From contig OY744517.1 of the NCBI GenBank assembly GCA_963556195.1, positions 142,979,847 through 143,043,846 on the forward strand: a stretch of DNA of 64,000 bases. Direction: 5' to 3'. Each line of letters starts with the position of its first letter. The first letter of the stretch is position 1. The notes beneath the pieces were generated by a model, which saw only the letters and a list, made by a program, of their open reading frames with translations, ran no database searches and had not been told where the DNA came from. The DNA comes from Sepiola atlantica (Eukaryota; Mollusca; Cephalopoda; Sepiida; Sepiolidae). Shown one piece after another: positions 19,396 through 29,337 of this stretch. The position numbers and the translations under genes are program-made.

Positions 19396-19537
19396 ATTTC
19401 ACCTTGTTTTTGATCTCATTTCAGTACGCTGACGACCCCCCCCCCCCCTGGGCTATAGACTTTTTTTAAATTTAAAAAGTTAGCCCAACTGGATGAAACC
19501 TCGATAGGATTCTGAAATATATAACGTATAATTTTTA

Positions 19538-19545
<8 letters not shown>

Positions 19546-19631
<86 letters not shown>
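19546..19631. repeat. Compound (TA)n-(GA)n microsatellite
   Basis: TA to 19594, then GA to 19631. Confidence 0.98.
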
Positions 19632-19636
<5 letters not shown>

Positions 19637-19764
19637 CGAACATAAACTCATTTCGAATTTTGCTTTTATTTAAAAATTAAACTGGCTTTGCAAACTCACT
19701 TTTTCCTGATTCGAACAGAGCTCAATGGATGATCCAACAGATCAATGTTTTTAGCGTTTTTTAT

Positions 19765-20200
19765 GTTTACGTTTCTTTTTTTTGTTTGTTTCTTCTTTCT
19801 TTCTTTTTTCTTTATTTTCTTTCTTTCTTTCGTATTATGCACATCTGCTTTTTCTTGTTTACAATCCTTTCTTTCCTTCTTTCTGTCCTTTTCGCCTTTC
19901 TTTCACATGTATACGATTTTTAAAAGTTATCCGTCCTTTCTCTTTTTGTTCTTTCTTTATTTCATTGTCTATTTCTTTCATTCGAACGAAGTACATCTCT
20001 CGTTTCTCTTTTTTACGTTTGACTTTTCTTTTCTTTTTCTGCCCCCCCCCTTTCTCTTTCTCCCTCCCTCTTTCTCTCTTTTATTCTCCCTGTATTTTAT
20101 CTAAACTTTCTGTTGGCTTTGCTCATCTGCCTCCTTTCTTTTCTCCCTTTTGCCTCTAAATTGTATTTTTTTTTTCTTCCTTCTTCCATTTTAAAATTTC
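19765..20200. repeat. Polypyrimidine-rich low-complexity tract
   Basis: About 430 bp of CTTT/TTTC/CCTT words on the plus strand. Three overlapping Phe/Ser/Leu-rich frames of 64-125 codons here are translations of the tract, not genes. Confidence 0.9.
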
Positions 20201-21110
20201 ACTAACCGCCCCGCAGTCAACGCCACCCCCTCGATCTTTTATCCATTCTGCCGACTGCACAGGTGCTATTCCAACTTTGTTCTTGATTTATTTTAAGCAT
20301 TGTACTCTGTGACACAGAGCAATGCGAACAAGATGGATCGGACCTGTTCCACCCCCTGCCCCGTACTCCGAAACCGCACTTCACCTTACGACCGCCCCTA
20401 CTCAAAATTGAAAACATCTTCTTAAAACCACTCCACCCGCTACCAGCACGCTGCTTCTCCCACTGCCCTTTCCCTGAATCAGACGGGGACTTTATCAGAA
20501 ATAAGGCGGAAACAGACCACCACCAACAAGAAACAAAAATATTTCAAACAAATCGTTTTTCCTAAGAAAACAATTAACATGAGTACCCAACTGCGCCACA
20601 GTAGTAGGATAACCACACTCAGAATGATAACATTTTGAAAACATTAATTCTATATCTCTTAAGTTAGCTTTAGTCAGACCTAAGTAGCATTGAAACTGAC
20701 AAATCAAATTCTGTGTCTGACGAGCCAATAGTCATTTGTTATTGTTCTACTATGTTATTGGCAATATAATAATGCACTTCGCTACAATTTATTTTAAAAA
20801 TTAACTTAATCCGGACAGACAATCTATAATATGGCACATTTTAACTAATCACCGAAAAATCAAATGAAGTAAGGAGAATAACTTATATTTATAGCTGTCT
20901 CCCTCACAACTAAAATTATATTGGGTTTTTTAAATGTAATTTTTCCGGCCTACTAAATATCCTTTTATATTGCTATTCTTCAAATCCTGTATTTGGTGTA
21001 GCGAGTATGTTGACGCCAGTGTTTAATAAGCCTCCGAACAGATGAGTTCTTACATTTTTGCTTGTATTTCAGGCCTTGAAATGGAAGATCACGCAGAGCA
21101 CTACTGACAT
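20201..21110. other. Mostly unrecognised; one open frame of uncertain status
   Basis: 20201-20480 is comparatively GC-rich with C runs. A minus-strand frame (20495-20728, 77 codons, with 'LGLTKANLRDIELMFSKCYH' and several Cys) has more protein-like composition than its surroundings, but I do not recognise it. The rest is AT-rich. Confidence 0.35.
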
Positions 21111-21114
21111 CTAA

Positions 21115-21460
21115 TGATTTTTTTACTACAGAAAAGGAAAAAAATCTACATAAACCTGCATAAAGATGTCCTATGTGTATGAGCAGAATACTCTTAGTGA
21201 ACACGTGTGCCAGAAATGGTTTGCTCGATTCTGTAACGGAAAATTTTCAGTGTGAGATGCTCCTCGCTCGGACCGGCAAAAGATGATTGACAGTGACCAA
21301 ATGAAAGCCGTAGTTGAACAAGATAGCCATTTTATAACCAGATAAATCGCAGACATTCTCAAGATTTTCAAATCGAGCGTGGAAATTGAATTGCATAAAC
21401 TCAGGTATGTTTCTAAACTTAATGTTTGGGTTTAAAGAACGAACGAACTTTTTCCCTAAC
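21115..21460 (+). pseudogene. Mariner-type transposase, N-terminal fragment
   Basis: The plus strand encodes the helix-turn-helix region of a mariner transposase in two frames: 'YYRKGKKST' (near 21125), 'VYEQNTLSE.VCQKWFARFCNGKFSV' (21176-21260), a stop, 'DAPRSDRQKMIDSDQMKAVVEQDSHFITR' (21262-21342), a stop, then 'IADILKIFKSSVEIELHKLRYVS' (21346-21413) and 'LNVWV' (near 21421). The WFxxFxxGxFSVxDAPRSxRP-like core and the SSVExxLHKLGYVS-like helix are typical of the family. The catalytic half and the inverted repeats are absent. It is a different lineage from the mariner at 9.0 kb. Confidence 0.85.
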
Positions 21461-21865
21461 CCAATATTTCCTCTTCTGTATAATTTAAAAATACGTGTCA
21501 AATAAAAATTAAAAACTAAATAAATTCTCTGTATCCCGGACAACGCCTGGTTGGTACCTCTCTCTTTTTTACCACTCTCTTTCTCTGCTCCCTCGCTTTT
21601 CTCTCTCTCCGTATCACCCTCTCATTAGTAAAAAAAACTCCTGAGAATAATTTCTCTTTATCCAATCAGGCGCCGCCCTATAACAAACCCTTCTACTCTT
21701 AGTATTCGCCACTTCCTTTGGATGGTTTCTTCTATTAATATATTTACATGAATTAACCTGAAATAAATAACTATATTAACATTCGAACATTCACGCATAT
21801 ATACATATATTAATAATAAAGCTAATAGATACATTGGTTTTATAACCACTACCTTATCGCACTGC
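21461..21865. other. No recognised feature
   Basis: CT-rich then AT-rich sequence without supported features. Confidence 0.5.
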
Positions 21866-21867
21866 CT

Positions 21868-22285
21868 CACTATGTATATTGTAAACTTGAGCTCAATTTA
21901 CCAGCATTTACAAAACATAACTACCCCCTCTGATTTAAGACAAATTTTAGTTAATAATACGAAAATAATACATTCTGAAACCAACACAAAAAAAATTAAT
22001 TCTCGAGGATATCTTTATTTAAACTTACAATTGATAACATTACATAGGAAACCAGTAGCAACATTTTAAAATGTTTAACGTAGTACAATTCCTCCTGTGA
22101 TGCTTATTCTAACGTTTCTGAATTTAAATTGTTAACGTCTCTCCTGAATTTGCTCTGGTTTGTTCTCTTAATATCTAACCGACTTCACGTGCGTGTTCTC
22201 GGCTGCTTTTTGAAATGTTATTCTTCTCTCTAACCTTCATTTATTTATTCACACGAACATTGTTCGACGAAGAATCGTAAACGTT
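21868..22285 (+). repeat. Dispersed repeat family B, copy 1
   Basis: Shared blocks, in order, with copies at 59368-59912 (opposite strand) and 63425-64000: 'TGATTTAAGACAAATTTTAG', 'AATACATTCTGAAAC', 'AAATGTTTAACGTA', a CT-rich region and 'CGACGAAGAATCGTAAACGT'. The first block can be read as the peptide DLRQILVNNTKIIHSET, and the same peptide is encoded by the 59 kb copy. A coding origin for part of the family is therefore possible. Confidence 0.75.
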
Positions 22286-22436
22286 GGATGGGACACTGAT
22301 AGCTTATAGAGGGAATTCTAGAATGTACATCTCGGCATATAGCTTGATGGATCCATTCGGATTGAAACACAAACGTTTCTGTGTAGTTCACTTGCCATAA
22401 GTATATATTTATATAATAGTAAGTAGTCTTTAATGA

Positions 22437-22745
22437 GCAGTAATCTGAAGCACATAGTATCAATGCCGGCGGTTGTAATCGATCCATTCTAGGTCCCTCT
22501 TTCTGATCTTTATAAATCACATTCTAAGATCATTCGTTGAGATTTATGTAGATGACGCTACTATCTATGGCAACACTTCGAAGACCATTAATGATAAGGA
22601 TCTCTCTATTTCTCTCTCTTCCAACCTGAGGCACATGGTGCAATTGGAAGAAAGGTGTGTTTCTTTACTTTTTATACATTTAAAATTAAGCTTCTCTTCT
22701 TTCACCACCAACGCCCGGATACTTACTTTGCCTCAATTGAAATGA

Positions 22746-22787
<42 letters not shown>

Positions 22788-22790
22788 AAG
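22437..22790 (+). pseudogene. Family-2 RT palm fragment with intact YVDD box
   Basis: The plus strand reads 'SEAHSINAG' (22447-22473), 'SILGPS' (near 22485), then, after a frameshift, 'YVDDATIYGNTSKTINDKDL' (22539-22600) and, after another, 'KLLFFHHQR' (near 22688-22715). These match the RT at 16.06-16.80 kb block by block. The YVDD catalytic pair is intact here, unlike the A-E-D of that copy. A (CT)n tract (22748-22786) interrupts the 3' side. Confidence 0.82.
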
Positions 22791-23030
22791 AGCAAGTCAG
22801 ACTACACCCCTCTTTGACTCTATTTCAATTTATGTTTGTCTTCTCTTCTAAGGATTGATAGTTTTTCTTTCGTTTTTCTTTGTTTTTAAACTTTCCAGAT
22901 TGAGACGTTTTCTTTCTTTCTTATTTTTTTTTTCAACCGAATGAGACGTTATTTTATATGAATATGGATATTAGTGCGAAAACTAGTGAAACATCATGTT
23001 TCCGTCATTTTCGACGGAAGGTGTACAGTA

Positions 23031-23054
<24 letters not shown>

Positions 23055-23065
<11 letters not shown>

Positions 23066-23291
23066 TACTTCATGTATCCACATAAAATATTATAAGGAGA
23101 TATAATTTGTTATGTGTCAGTTTTCAGTATTTACTTCAACAGTGCTCGATACGTAAGTAGAGCTAGGTAGTAAGCAATGAAAATATATATGGCAATCAAG
23201 CTACACAGAGGCTCCCGTGTTTCATCCCCGGGGGGAATCGTCAGGCGTTGAGCTTCTGTGTAGCTTGATTGCCATATATATTTTCATTGCT

Positions 23292-23296
<5 letters not shown>
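23055..23296. mobile_element. Fold-back element family D, with a perfect 42 bp stem
   Basis: The 5' part (23060-23160, 'CCACATAAAATATTATAAGG', 'CAGTATTTACTTCAACAGTG', 'CTCGATACGTA') matches 35785-35875. The 3' part is a hairpin: the left arm 23168-23209 (TAGTAAGCAATGAAAATATA onward to ACACAGA) is the exact reverse complement of the right arm 23255-23296. The loop (GGCTCCCGTGTTTCATCCCC and following) matches single-arm copies at 3885-3960 and 36060-36125. Ends abut TA, and (TA)n follows at 23296-23352. It is non-coding. Confidence 0.88.

Positions 23297-23352
<56 letters not shown>
23296..23352. repeat. (TA)n microsatellite
   Basis: Directly continues from the right arm of the hairpin element. 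Confidence 0.96.
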
Positions 23353-23353
<1 letters not shown>

Positions 23354-23399
23354 TATGTGAATGTGTTTTGAATGCTTTCGCCTAACCTTGCTTAACCTC

Positions 23400-23745
23400 T
23401 GCACTCCTTACTAAGGCATACCGTACTGGCATAATGCGATTGCTGTATATTCCCGCGTTCGCGCGCAAAAAAGAGAATCCTCATAAATTCGCGCTCGGCT
23501 GAAGAAGATGCACGCATGTCTTTTCATTTCTTTTGTGCATCGGCAAGAGTGCGAAAGAATGCGATATCGTTCGGCGGGAATGATTGATAGGGACATTTTC
23601 GCTTTTCGCTTATTACCGTTCGCTTTTGTCGCGCATGTTCAGCTGTTGTGTTTACTAGTCTTTTCGTAGTTCGCATAATTTCTTTGGTATGGGATATGCG
23701 TTCAACTAAGTGCGATTGCCTTTTCAGTATATATCGCGTCGAAAG
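23400..23745. other. CpG-dense stretch upstream of 5S-derived SINEs
   Basis: Unusually many CG dinucleotides for this window (CGCGTTCGCGCGC near 23454-23466, then CGCGCTCGG, CGTTCGGCGGG, CGCTTTTCGC, GTCGCGCATG). No convincing frame on either strand: the minus ORF 23524-23886 has no motif. It may be young, lightly methylated sequence or part of an unrecognised element. Confidence 0.4.
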
Positions 23746-23917
23746 ACCGATTCTCGTCAGATCAACGAAGTTGAGTAGACAATGGTGAGCCTGGTCAGTA
23801 TATATATATATGTACTGGCCAAGTTCTGTATGGACTTTAATGTCGATTTCTTTAAAGCCCTTAAGAAAGATATCAATCCATCTCACTTGGAATAGTTGGT
23901 TAAGCTAGACTATAAAT
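23746..23917 (+). mobile_element. 5S rRNA-derived SINE, copy 1
   Basis: ACCGATTCTCGTCAGATCAA, CGAAGTTGAG and GCCTGGTCAGTA follow the middle of 5S rRNA (its internal promoter region). A short (TA)n expansion (23800-23812) splits the homology before TACTGGCC. A tail 'CAAGTTCTGTATGGACTTTA', 'GAATAGTTGGTTAAGCTAGA' is shared with the next copy. Confidence 0.75.
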
Positions 23918-23949
23918 TCTTAGCAAAGTCATTTTCTTTCATATTAGTG

Positions 23950-24132
23950 AGAGAAGATCAACGCAGTTGAACCGAGCAATGTTAAGCCTGGTCAGTACTG
24001 GTCAAGTTCTCTATAGACTTTATATAGACTTTAAATACTGTTAAAGTTCCGTAGAGCCTGTAACGTTACTATCTTCAATACTTATGGGAATGGCATGAAT
24101 CTAAATCGCCGTAAATAGTTGGGTTAACTAGA
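23950..24132 (+). mobile_element. 5S rRNA-derived SINE, copy 2 (same orientation)
   Basis: GATCAACGCAGTTGAACCGA and AGCCTGGTCAGTACTGG match 5S. The tail 'CAAGTTCTCTATAGACTTTA', 'ATAGTTGGGTTAACTAGAAT' matches copy 1. The two copies are about 200 bp apart, suggesting a dimer or tandem insertion. Confidence 0.75.
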
Positions 24133-24184
24133 ATACATCACCTTCATACCCGGCGGGAAACCACCATGACAATTATTTCGACAA

Positions 24185-24440
24185 TCTAGGGACTGACCTG
24201 AACCACTAGATCGTTCTTTGACGAAGTCAGGTATGGATCAGTTCGGTCCTATGAGGTGCAATCTCCCAGGTATTACCTCCTATTTTGAGTAGGATTTGTT
24301 TATTGCCTGAGAGGGCCCTACTGAGGAACACCGATGAGTCTGTACACAGCTATTTTTGTACCAGCCAGTGTCCCCTCCAGGGTGCCGGGTTTTACCACCT
24401 TCCAGCCTTGTGCCAGAACTTGTTTCAGTGGGAGGTAAGT
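24185..24440 (+). mobile_element. U2-type retroposon body, diverged copy without U2 head
   Basis: 'TCAGTTCGGTCCTATGAGGT', 'CTCCCAGGTATTACCTCC', 'TTTATTGCCTGAGAGGGCCC', 'CACCGATGAGTCTG' and 'CAGCCTTGTGCCAGAACTTG' follow the same order as the minus-strand reading of 16803-17096. Confidence 0.6.
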
Positions 24441-24494
24441 AAATGAAACTATCAATCCGTGGTAAGGTGACTTTCTCTCATATTATTAATAAAA

Positions 24495-24600
24495 AATTCC
24501 GTAGTTAATCAATACTGAGTCAGGTTAGTACATAGATGGGTGATCATTTTGAATTACTAAATGTCGTCAGCTTGGAAGCGGAAGTAGCTGTAATGGTTAA
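24495..24600 (+). repeat. 5S rRNA-derived fragment
   Basis: TCAGGTTAGTACATAGATGG and GTGATCATTTTGAATTACTA correspond to the 3' half of 5S (GGTTAGTACTTGGATGGGTGACC). The 5' half is degraded. Confidence 0.65.
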
Positions 24601-25014
24601 CCTGTACGAACTGTTCAAGTTTCAGTTGCGGCTGAAAATCATTTTCACTAGTAATCTTGTACCTGCACCTGGCGCATGTACCTATTGTCTTGTGCAACAG
24701 TCAGTCTGGTTGGGTTGAGCCGGTTTTCTATAAAAGAATAAATTCCTAGGAGATAGTAAATTCACAAAAGGTCCTCAGTCAAATGTGCATCCAGGTTAGA
24801 GATGACAACGTTGTTGTTTTTTTCCTTTTTCAATTTTTCTTGCAGGGAGGTGTCACCGTCCTCCCACATACAGCGTCTAGTATTCCCTAATATTTTTTTC
24901 TTTTATTTTTATCATAGTTCACTCCAAACAAGGCAGGTTGCCACTGTAGACGTAAGGGGCTACTGAGAAAAAAAGGGTGAAAGTTTGGAGGGGGTAAACC
25001 TAAATTAGGAGCTG

Positions 25015-25400
25015 CGCAGCGAGATATCTGTTCACATTAGTTTTAAATTTCTGCATGTCAGTAACGCCAGGAAATCAGGGAGCAGGGAGGGAGTTCCAGA
25101 GTCCAGCAGCGCGAGGAAACAAGTTTTTGGAGTAGAAAGCTCTTCGGCATCTGGGGACCTCCACGGTGTATGGATGGAATTTGACAGATTGCCGGGTTGG
25201 TCTAGTGAATTTACGTCGTGGGGGCATCATAGTAGACAGTTCATCGAGCATAATCCATTGAAATACTTGTAAAACAGGCACAAGGAAGCAACATTGCGGC
25301 GATGGGATAGGGGCTGGAGCTTGGTAGATAGTATAGGACCTATCAAGTTGGCGACTCTTTTTTTAACCTTGTCTAAGAGGGAGAGACTAGTGCATGATGC
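25015..25400 (-). pseudogene. Family-1 RT C-terminal domain
   Basis: The C-terminal region of the ORF follows a frameshift just after 'MEYC' (near 25416). Blocks: 'SLLDKVKKRVANLIGPI' (near 25390-25340), 'HRRNVASLCLFYKYF' (near 25305-25260), 'PTRQSVKFHPYTVEVPRCRR' (25195-25136) and 'FPRAAGLWNSLPAP' (25116-25075). A further frameshift follows, then 'MQKFKTNVNRYLAAQLLI' and a stop (near 25010). The function of this region in the family is not established. Confidence 0.85.
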
Positions 25401-25415
25401 ACCAGCCCATATGTG

Positions 25416-26990
25416 TCAACAATACTCCATGCATGGGCGGATGGTGGCTTTGTAGTGATATAGGATAATGTCAGGTGTCAGAAGTTTACTGGCACGGTAG
25501 AGGAACCCCACTTTCTTTGCAGCAGCCCTGGCAATGTTTTCAATGTATTTATTCCAATTCATGTTATCTGTGAAAGTTAGGCCGAGGAGTTTGAATGATG
25601 AACTCTCAGGCAGGGTGCTATTTGCCATGACAATCGGTGGTTGAAGAGGTTTCTTGTAGTTATTGAAGGAAAGTAGTTTAGTTTTTGCGGCATCAAAAGT
25701 TACCATCCATTTTTTACACCATTCCACTACAGACTGGAGGTCATTTTCTAAGGATTCAGCCATTGCCTCAGATATGTGCGCGTCGGCTTTGCCCATATGA
25801 CAGGAGTAGAGCGTGGTGTTGTCAGCAAATATTCCTATCTCAGTCGCAATGGCATCAGGGAGGTCATTTATGAAAATCAGGTACAGTAGAAGTCCAAGAA
25901 TAGATCCCTGGGGTAAACCAGCATTTATGCCATGTTGCTTAGAAAGAAGGGCCATCGAGTACAACCTGGATCTTTCGTTTTGTTAAGAAGGATTTAATTA
26001 TATTAAATACTTGTCCAGAAATACCATATGAGTGCAGTTTTATGAGAAGCCCTTAATGCCAGACCTTATCAAAGGCCTTGGATATATCGAGCGCTATCGC
26101 CCTAGCTTCACCTGCCTTGTCTAGTGTATGGTATATGCGTTCAGAGATGATTGTTAGGATATCTGCAGTAGATCGTGCTTGTCTGAATCCGTATTGATGA
26201 TCAGAAAGAAGTTTAGCATTAACTAAGTGCCTGACTATCACTAGATTGATAAATGATTCAAAGATTTTGGCAAAGATTGGGAGTAGACTAATTGGGCGGT
26301 AGTTTAGAGGATCAGTTCTATCTCCAGAATTTTTGAAGACTGGTACCACAGAGGCAATTTTCCAACTATCAGGGAAACAAGATTCATCAAAGCATTTGTT
26401 GTATAGTTTCGAGAGGACAGGGGCCAGCTTAGCAGAGCATTTCTTTATTACTATTACTGGTCTAAGATCAGGCCCACAAGCTTTGGAGGTGTCAAGGTTT
26501 TTTATGATGTCTCTCACTTGAGACGGGGTGATGGCCAGGTTCTCAAGTGTCGCTTCAGTTCGCAATGGGAATTTAGGGAGGGGGTTGTTTGCCGAGTCCA
26601 AAGTGGAGTTTAAGGCGAAACACTGGGCAAGTAGTTCAGCCTTATCAGTTGCCGTGCAAACAACATCGTTGTGATTTGATAGCAGGGGAATTGTCGATTG
26701 TCCATTGTTCATCACACTATTGTAAATTTTCCAGAAATCACGAGTACCTAGTTTCTGTGACTGAATGCGTTTTTTGGTTATCTTTGTATGCCTTCTCTTT
26801 GCTTCATCTATCACTACTTTACAATTATTTCTTGACTCTATAAATTTTTGTCTGTTTGCAGTTGACTTATGGCGGCCGAACTTTCGGAATGCCTTCTGCT
26901 TCTCAGCAATAGCAGCTGCACATTTTGAGGTGAACCATTGGGGAGAGTGGGGTTTGCTGAGGAATTTTCGCGTGGGGACATAAGCATCAA
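25416..26990 (-). pseudogene. Family-1 reverse transcriptase, broken at few sites
   Basis: This would be the element's polymerase. Minus-strand order: linker 'PHSPQWFTSKCAAAIAEKQK' (26950-26890); the open frame 26814-26053, with 'FKNSGDRTDPLNYRPISLLP' and 'LLSDHQYGFRQARSTADILT' and ending AIALDISKAFDKVWH (motif A, Asp of LDISKAF); a TAA stop at about 26051; 'GISGQVFNIIKSFLTKRKIQ' (near 26030-25970); and the open frame 25964-25416, with GLPQGSILG and the active-site box FADNTTLY. The second Asp of the box is Asn (AAC at 25818-25820), which should abolish polymerisation. Only one stop and a couple of frameshifts are evident across about 500 codons. Confidence 0.9.
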
Positions 26991-27031
26991 TGCCTGCTTT
27001 GACCCATTCAGTTAGCTCATTTTCACACTGA

Positions 27032-27793
27032 TCAGCAAGGAGTCGCTGATGTGATCTCTGAGGGATTCAAAATCAGCCTGCTCATAGTTTCCCGTCGTTT
27101 AAGCAACGGCTCTTCAGCTTTTTGACGAGATTTTAAGATTATAAGTATCATTACCACAACGTGATCAGAGTTTCCGAGCTGTCTATGGGCATTCGCCACA
27201 CAAGCCTCGGGTAGTGAGGTCAAGAACAGGTCGAGAAGTGAGGCTTGCTGGTCCGCGCGATCCGGAAGGCGGGTTGGAAAAGTGACAGCATGTGAGAGGT
27301 CGTGAGCTGAGAAGAAATTAAAGGCAGAGTTCCCAGCTGCATCAGTAACGCTGGAGAATCCCAACCAGTCTCGGTGGTGTGCACTAAAATCCTCAAATAC
27401 ATGTATTTAGGCATTCGAGTCGAGTGGGAGTGCTCTATCTAAGCTTTCAGAGAGAGCGTCAAGTAGTGAACAGTCCTGGCTCGAAGAGGAACGATATAAG
27501 AAATATAAGTAACTAACTAAAGCACATGTAGGTTTGGTCATTGATTCTAGCCTATGTTCTCTAGTCAAGAGGAGTGTGTTCCGAACATAAACTCTTAGCC
27601 CATGCATATGTTTGTCAGAGTCCTTACAGTAGAATGGAAGGTAATCAGTCATGTCAAAGTTGTGAGAGGGAATTGAGGTTTGAAGGTTCGTTTCACTTAG
27701 TGCTAGGATACCCGGGGAGTTTGTGAAGAGAAAAGTTTCTACGTTGTTAATGTTGGTTCTAAGCCCCCGGATATTTGTGAATGCGATCCTCAA
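27032..27793 (-). pseudogene. Family-1 APE-type endonuclease, internally deleted
   Basis: The endonuclease would nick target DNA for target-primed reverse transcription. The N-terminal frame (27793-27407) begins MRIAFTNIRGLRTNINNVET and includes ALSETNL, the metal-binding Glu box of APE-like nucleases. After a frameshift near 27405, a second frame (27364-27032) has 'GFSSVTDAAG', 'TRLPDRADQQASLLDLFLTS' (DLFLTS being the conserved strand before the catalytic His) and 'QLGNSDHVVV' (the SDH catalytic box). The middle of the nuclease (the YxPP and GDFN-type region) is missing or unreadable, so the domain is shorter than the usual ~220 residues. Confidence 0.88.
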
Positions 27794-27799
27794 GGGCGG

Positions 27800-28605
27800 A
27801 GGCGAAGATGTTTTTGTTGGGTGTCTGGTTTAGGTTTTTATTTTTTTATTTTGTAAATTTATGTTTGTTTTGAGTTAGAGTGGGGAGGGCAAAGTAGGTT
27901 CCTGTTTGGTGCCAATAAGCTCACACAACCAGTTTATTCGTCGTGACTTGGTCCATGGGGGTTGTGGCCTCGGGAAAGCCCACCGGGAATAACTGTAGGG
28001 TCCCTTTCCATGCGCGACATGGCACGTACAGTTACCCACGATACTACGCAACTGTTGACGGATCAGTCGTTCTTAGCGCTACATAATAGTTAGAGCTCCT
28101 AACTACCAGTCGGAAACAGCAGCCAGACAAGCTGTCAAACTTGTACCCTCAATCTGTCGGAACAAGAGCGACCCAGGCTAGTCATGTAAGACTTAGCGAC
28201 AAAAAACTTTCCCCAAGTTGCCCGGATAGAGAGAAAGAGAGACGGCGTTCATTGCCCTAGTCAGGAAACAAGACTAAGTACCAGACGTCTTTAGAGGCGT
28301 GCCAGTGCTTATACCTATACGCCTGGCTAATAGACAGAGAAGGAGTGCGAAGGCGGGGCGATAGGCAGAACCCATCTACTCCTTAAGCAATTATAGGTTT
28401 GCAAACCGGATACTTTGTTCGAGATTCCAGCTCTAGGAAGGTTGTCGCTCATAACTAAGGAGGCCCTCCTTAGTAGCAAGGTTTTATTGTCAGAGTTTTC
28501 CATCTTGTAGATGGACGACCTGACAAGGTCTACGAGTCCAACACTCCGAGAGAGGATAGCCTGCGCCTGTCTACTAGTCGGGTATTTCCGAGCTCCCGCA
28601 GGTTA
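27800..28605 (-). other. 5' untranslated region of the family-1 element
   Basis: About 800 bp of GC-balanced sequence that contrasts sharply with the AT-rich surroundings. It runs from CCTGCGGGAGCTCGGAAATA (minus strand, near 28605) to the A-rich stretch just before the endonuclease start. No ORF1 is evident. It may carry the element's internal promoter. Two inverted blocks (GGAGGGCCTCCTTAG, near 28466, and CCATCTACAAGATGG, near 28505) could form RNA hairpins. Confidence 0.65.
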
Positions 28606-28638
28606 AAATTTTTTTTCTTCCATCCACATATGCACACA

Positions 28639-28752
<114 letters not shown>

Positions 28753-28959
28753 TCTAGTCACTGGGTTCTAAATATAATGAAGGACTAAAGATAAATTTCC
28801 TTCATACTATTATAAGTAAAATTTGTTGTGGGGACATTTCACCGACCATTATGGTGTGTGTGTGTGGGGGGATTAATCTACTATTGAGTAAGTCCAACGA
28901 AGATGCACTTTAGCTATGACGTTATAGTATAAAAGGCAATTTTGTGGTTGCACTATGTG

Positions 28960-29130
28960 GAAAAATATTGTTTAACTAACTAGTCATAGCAACGTAAATA
29001 TATGCAATTATTTAAGATAGAGACAGTTCAGAAATAAGAAATTAAGAACTTAGCTGGGTTTTTTCTAAGATTTTGCCTATAAGTTTTAGTTGAATTGTAG
29101 GTCTCCATTACTTGTCGGTAGTCGACTGGG
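28960..29130 (-). repeat. 5S-derived SINE, tail copy 1
   Basis: The segment with CGTAAATATATGCAATTATT and AAGATAGAGACAGTTCAGAA (28991-29040) and 'GGTCTCCATTACTTGTC' (29100-29116) duplicates 29338-29480. The 5S head is nearly unrecognisable in this copy. Confidence 0.65.
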
Positions 29131-29337
29131 TATTTACAAAACTCAGGCTAGAACGTTTCGGTGGGACTTCCCCTTTTTAAAAATACATTGATAGTGGATT
29201 CCTCCCCCCCTTTTAACCTCGAACGCGTTGACCCCCTCAAAGAAAAATACTCGCAGAATATTAGCAAGAACATAAAAAAGAAAGGTAGACACATAAAGTG
29301 TCGTAGACAAAAAAGAAAAAAGACTCGAAAAAACCTA
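29131..29337. other. Spacer between the two SINE copies
   Basis: A 64-codon Lys/Arg-rich frame (29161-29355) is AT/purine-rich chance coding. No motif. Confidence 0.5.

Larger units (their letters stand above)
24880..28605 (-). mobile_element. Near-full-length family-1 non-LTR retrotransposon (CR1/L2-like), inactive
   Basis: Read on the minus strand, the order is: a GC-balanced 5'UTR (28605 to about 27800), an APE-type endonuclease (27793-27032, internally deleted), a linker (about 27000-26815), a reverse transcriptase (26814-25416), a C-terminal domain (about 25400-25015) and a 3'UTR (to about 24880) ending in an A-rich run. That is about 3.7 kb. A single long ORF with an APE domain and no RNase H visible fits the CR1/L2/Jockey group. 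I cannot place the clade more finely by eye. Related but much shorter fragments lie at 1.9, 43.8, 47.2, 55.8 and 63.6 kb. Confidence 0.9.

Noticed and set aside
19729..20159. Phe/Ser/Leu-rich frames up to 125 codons
   Set aside because: They arise from a polypyrimidine low-complexity tract.
20495..20728. 77-codon Cys-containing minus frame as a host gene
   Set aside because: Composition is slightly protein-like, but there is no recognisable motif, no splice context and no second copy to compare, so it is mentioned only inside the spacer note.
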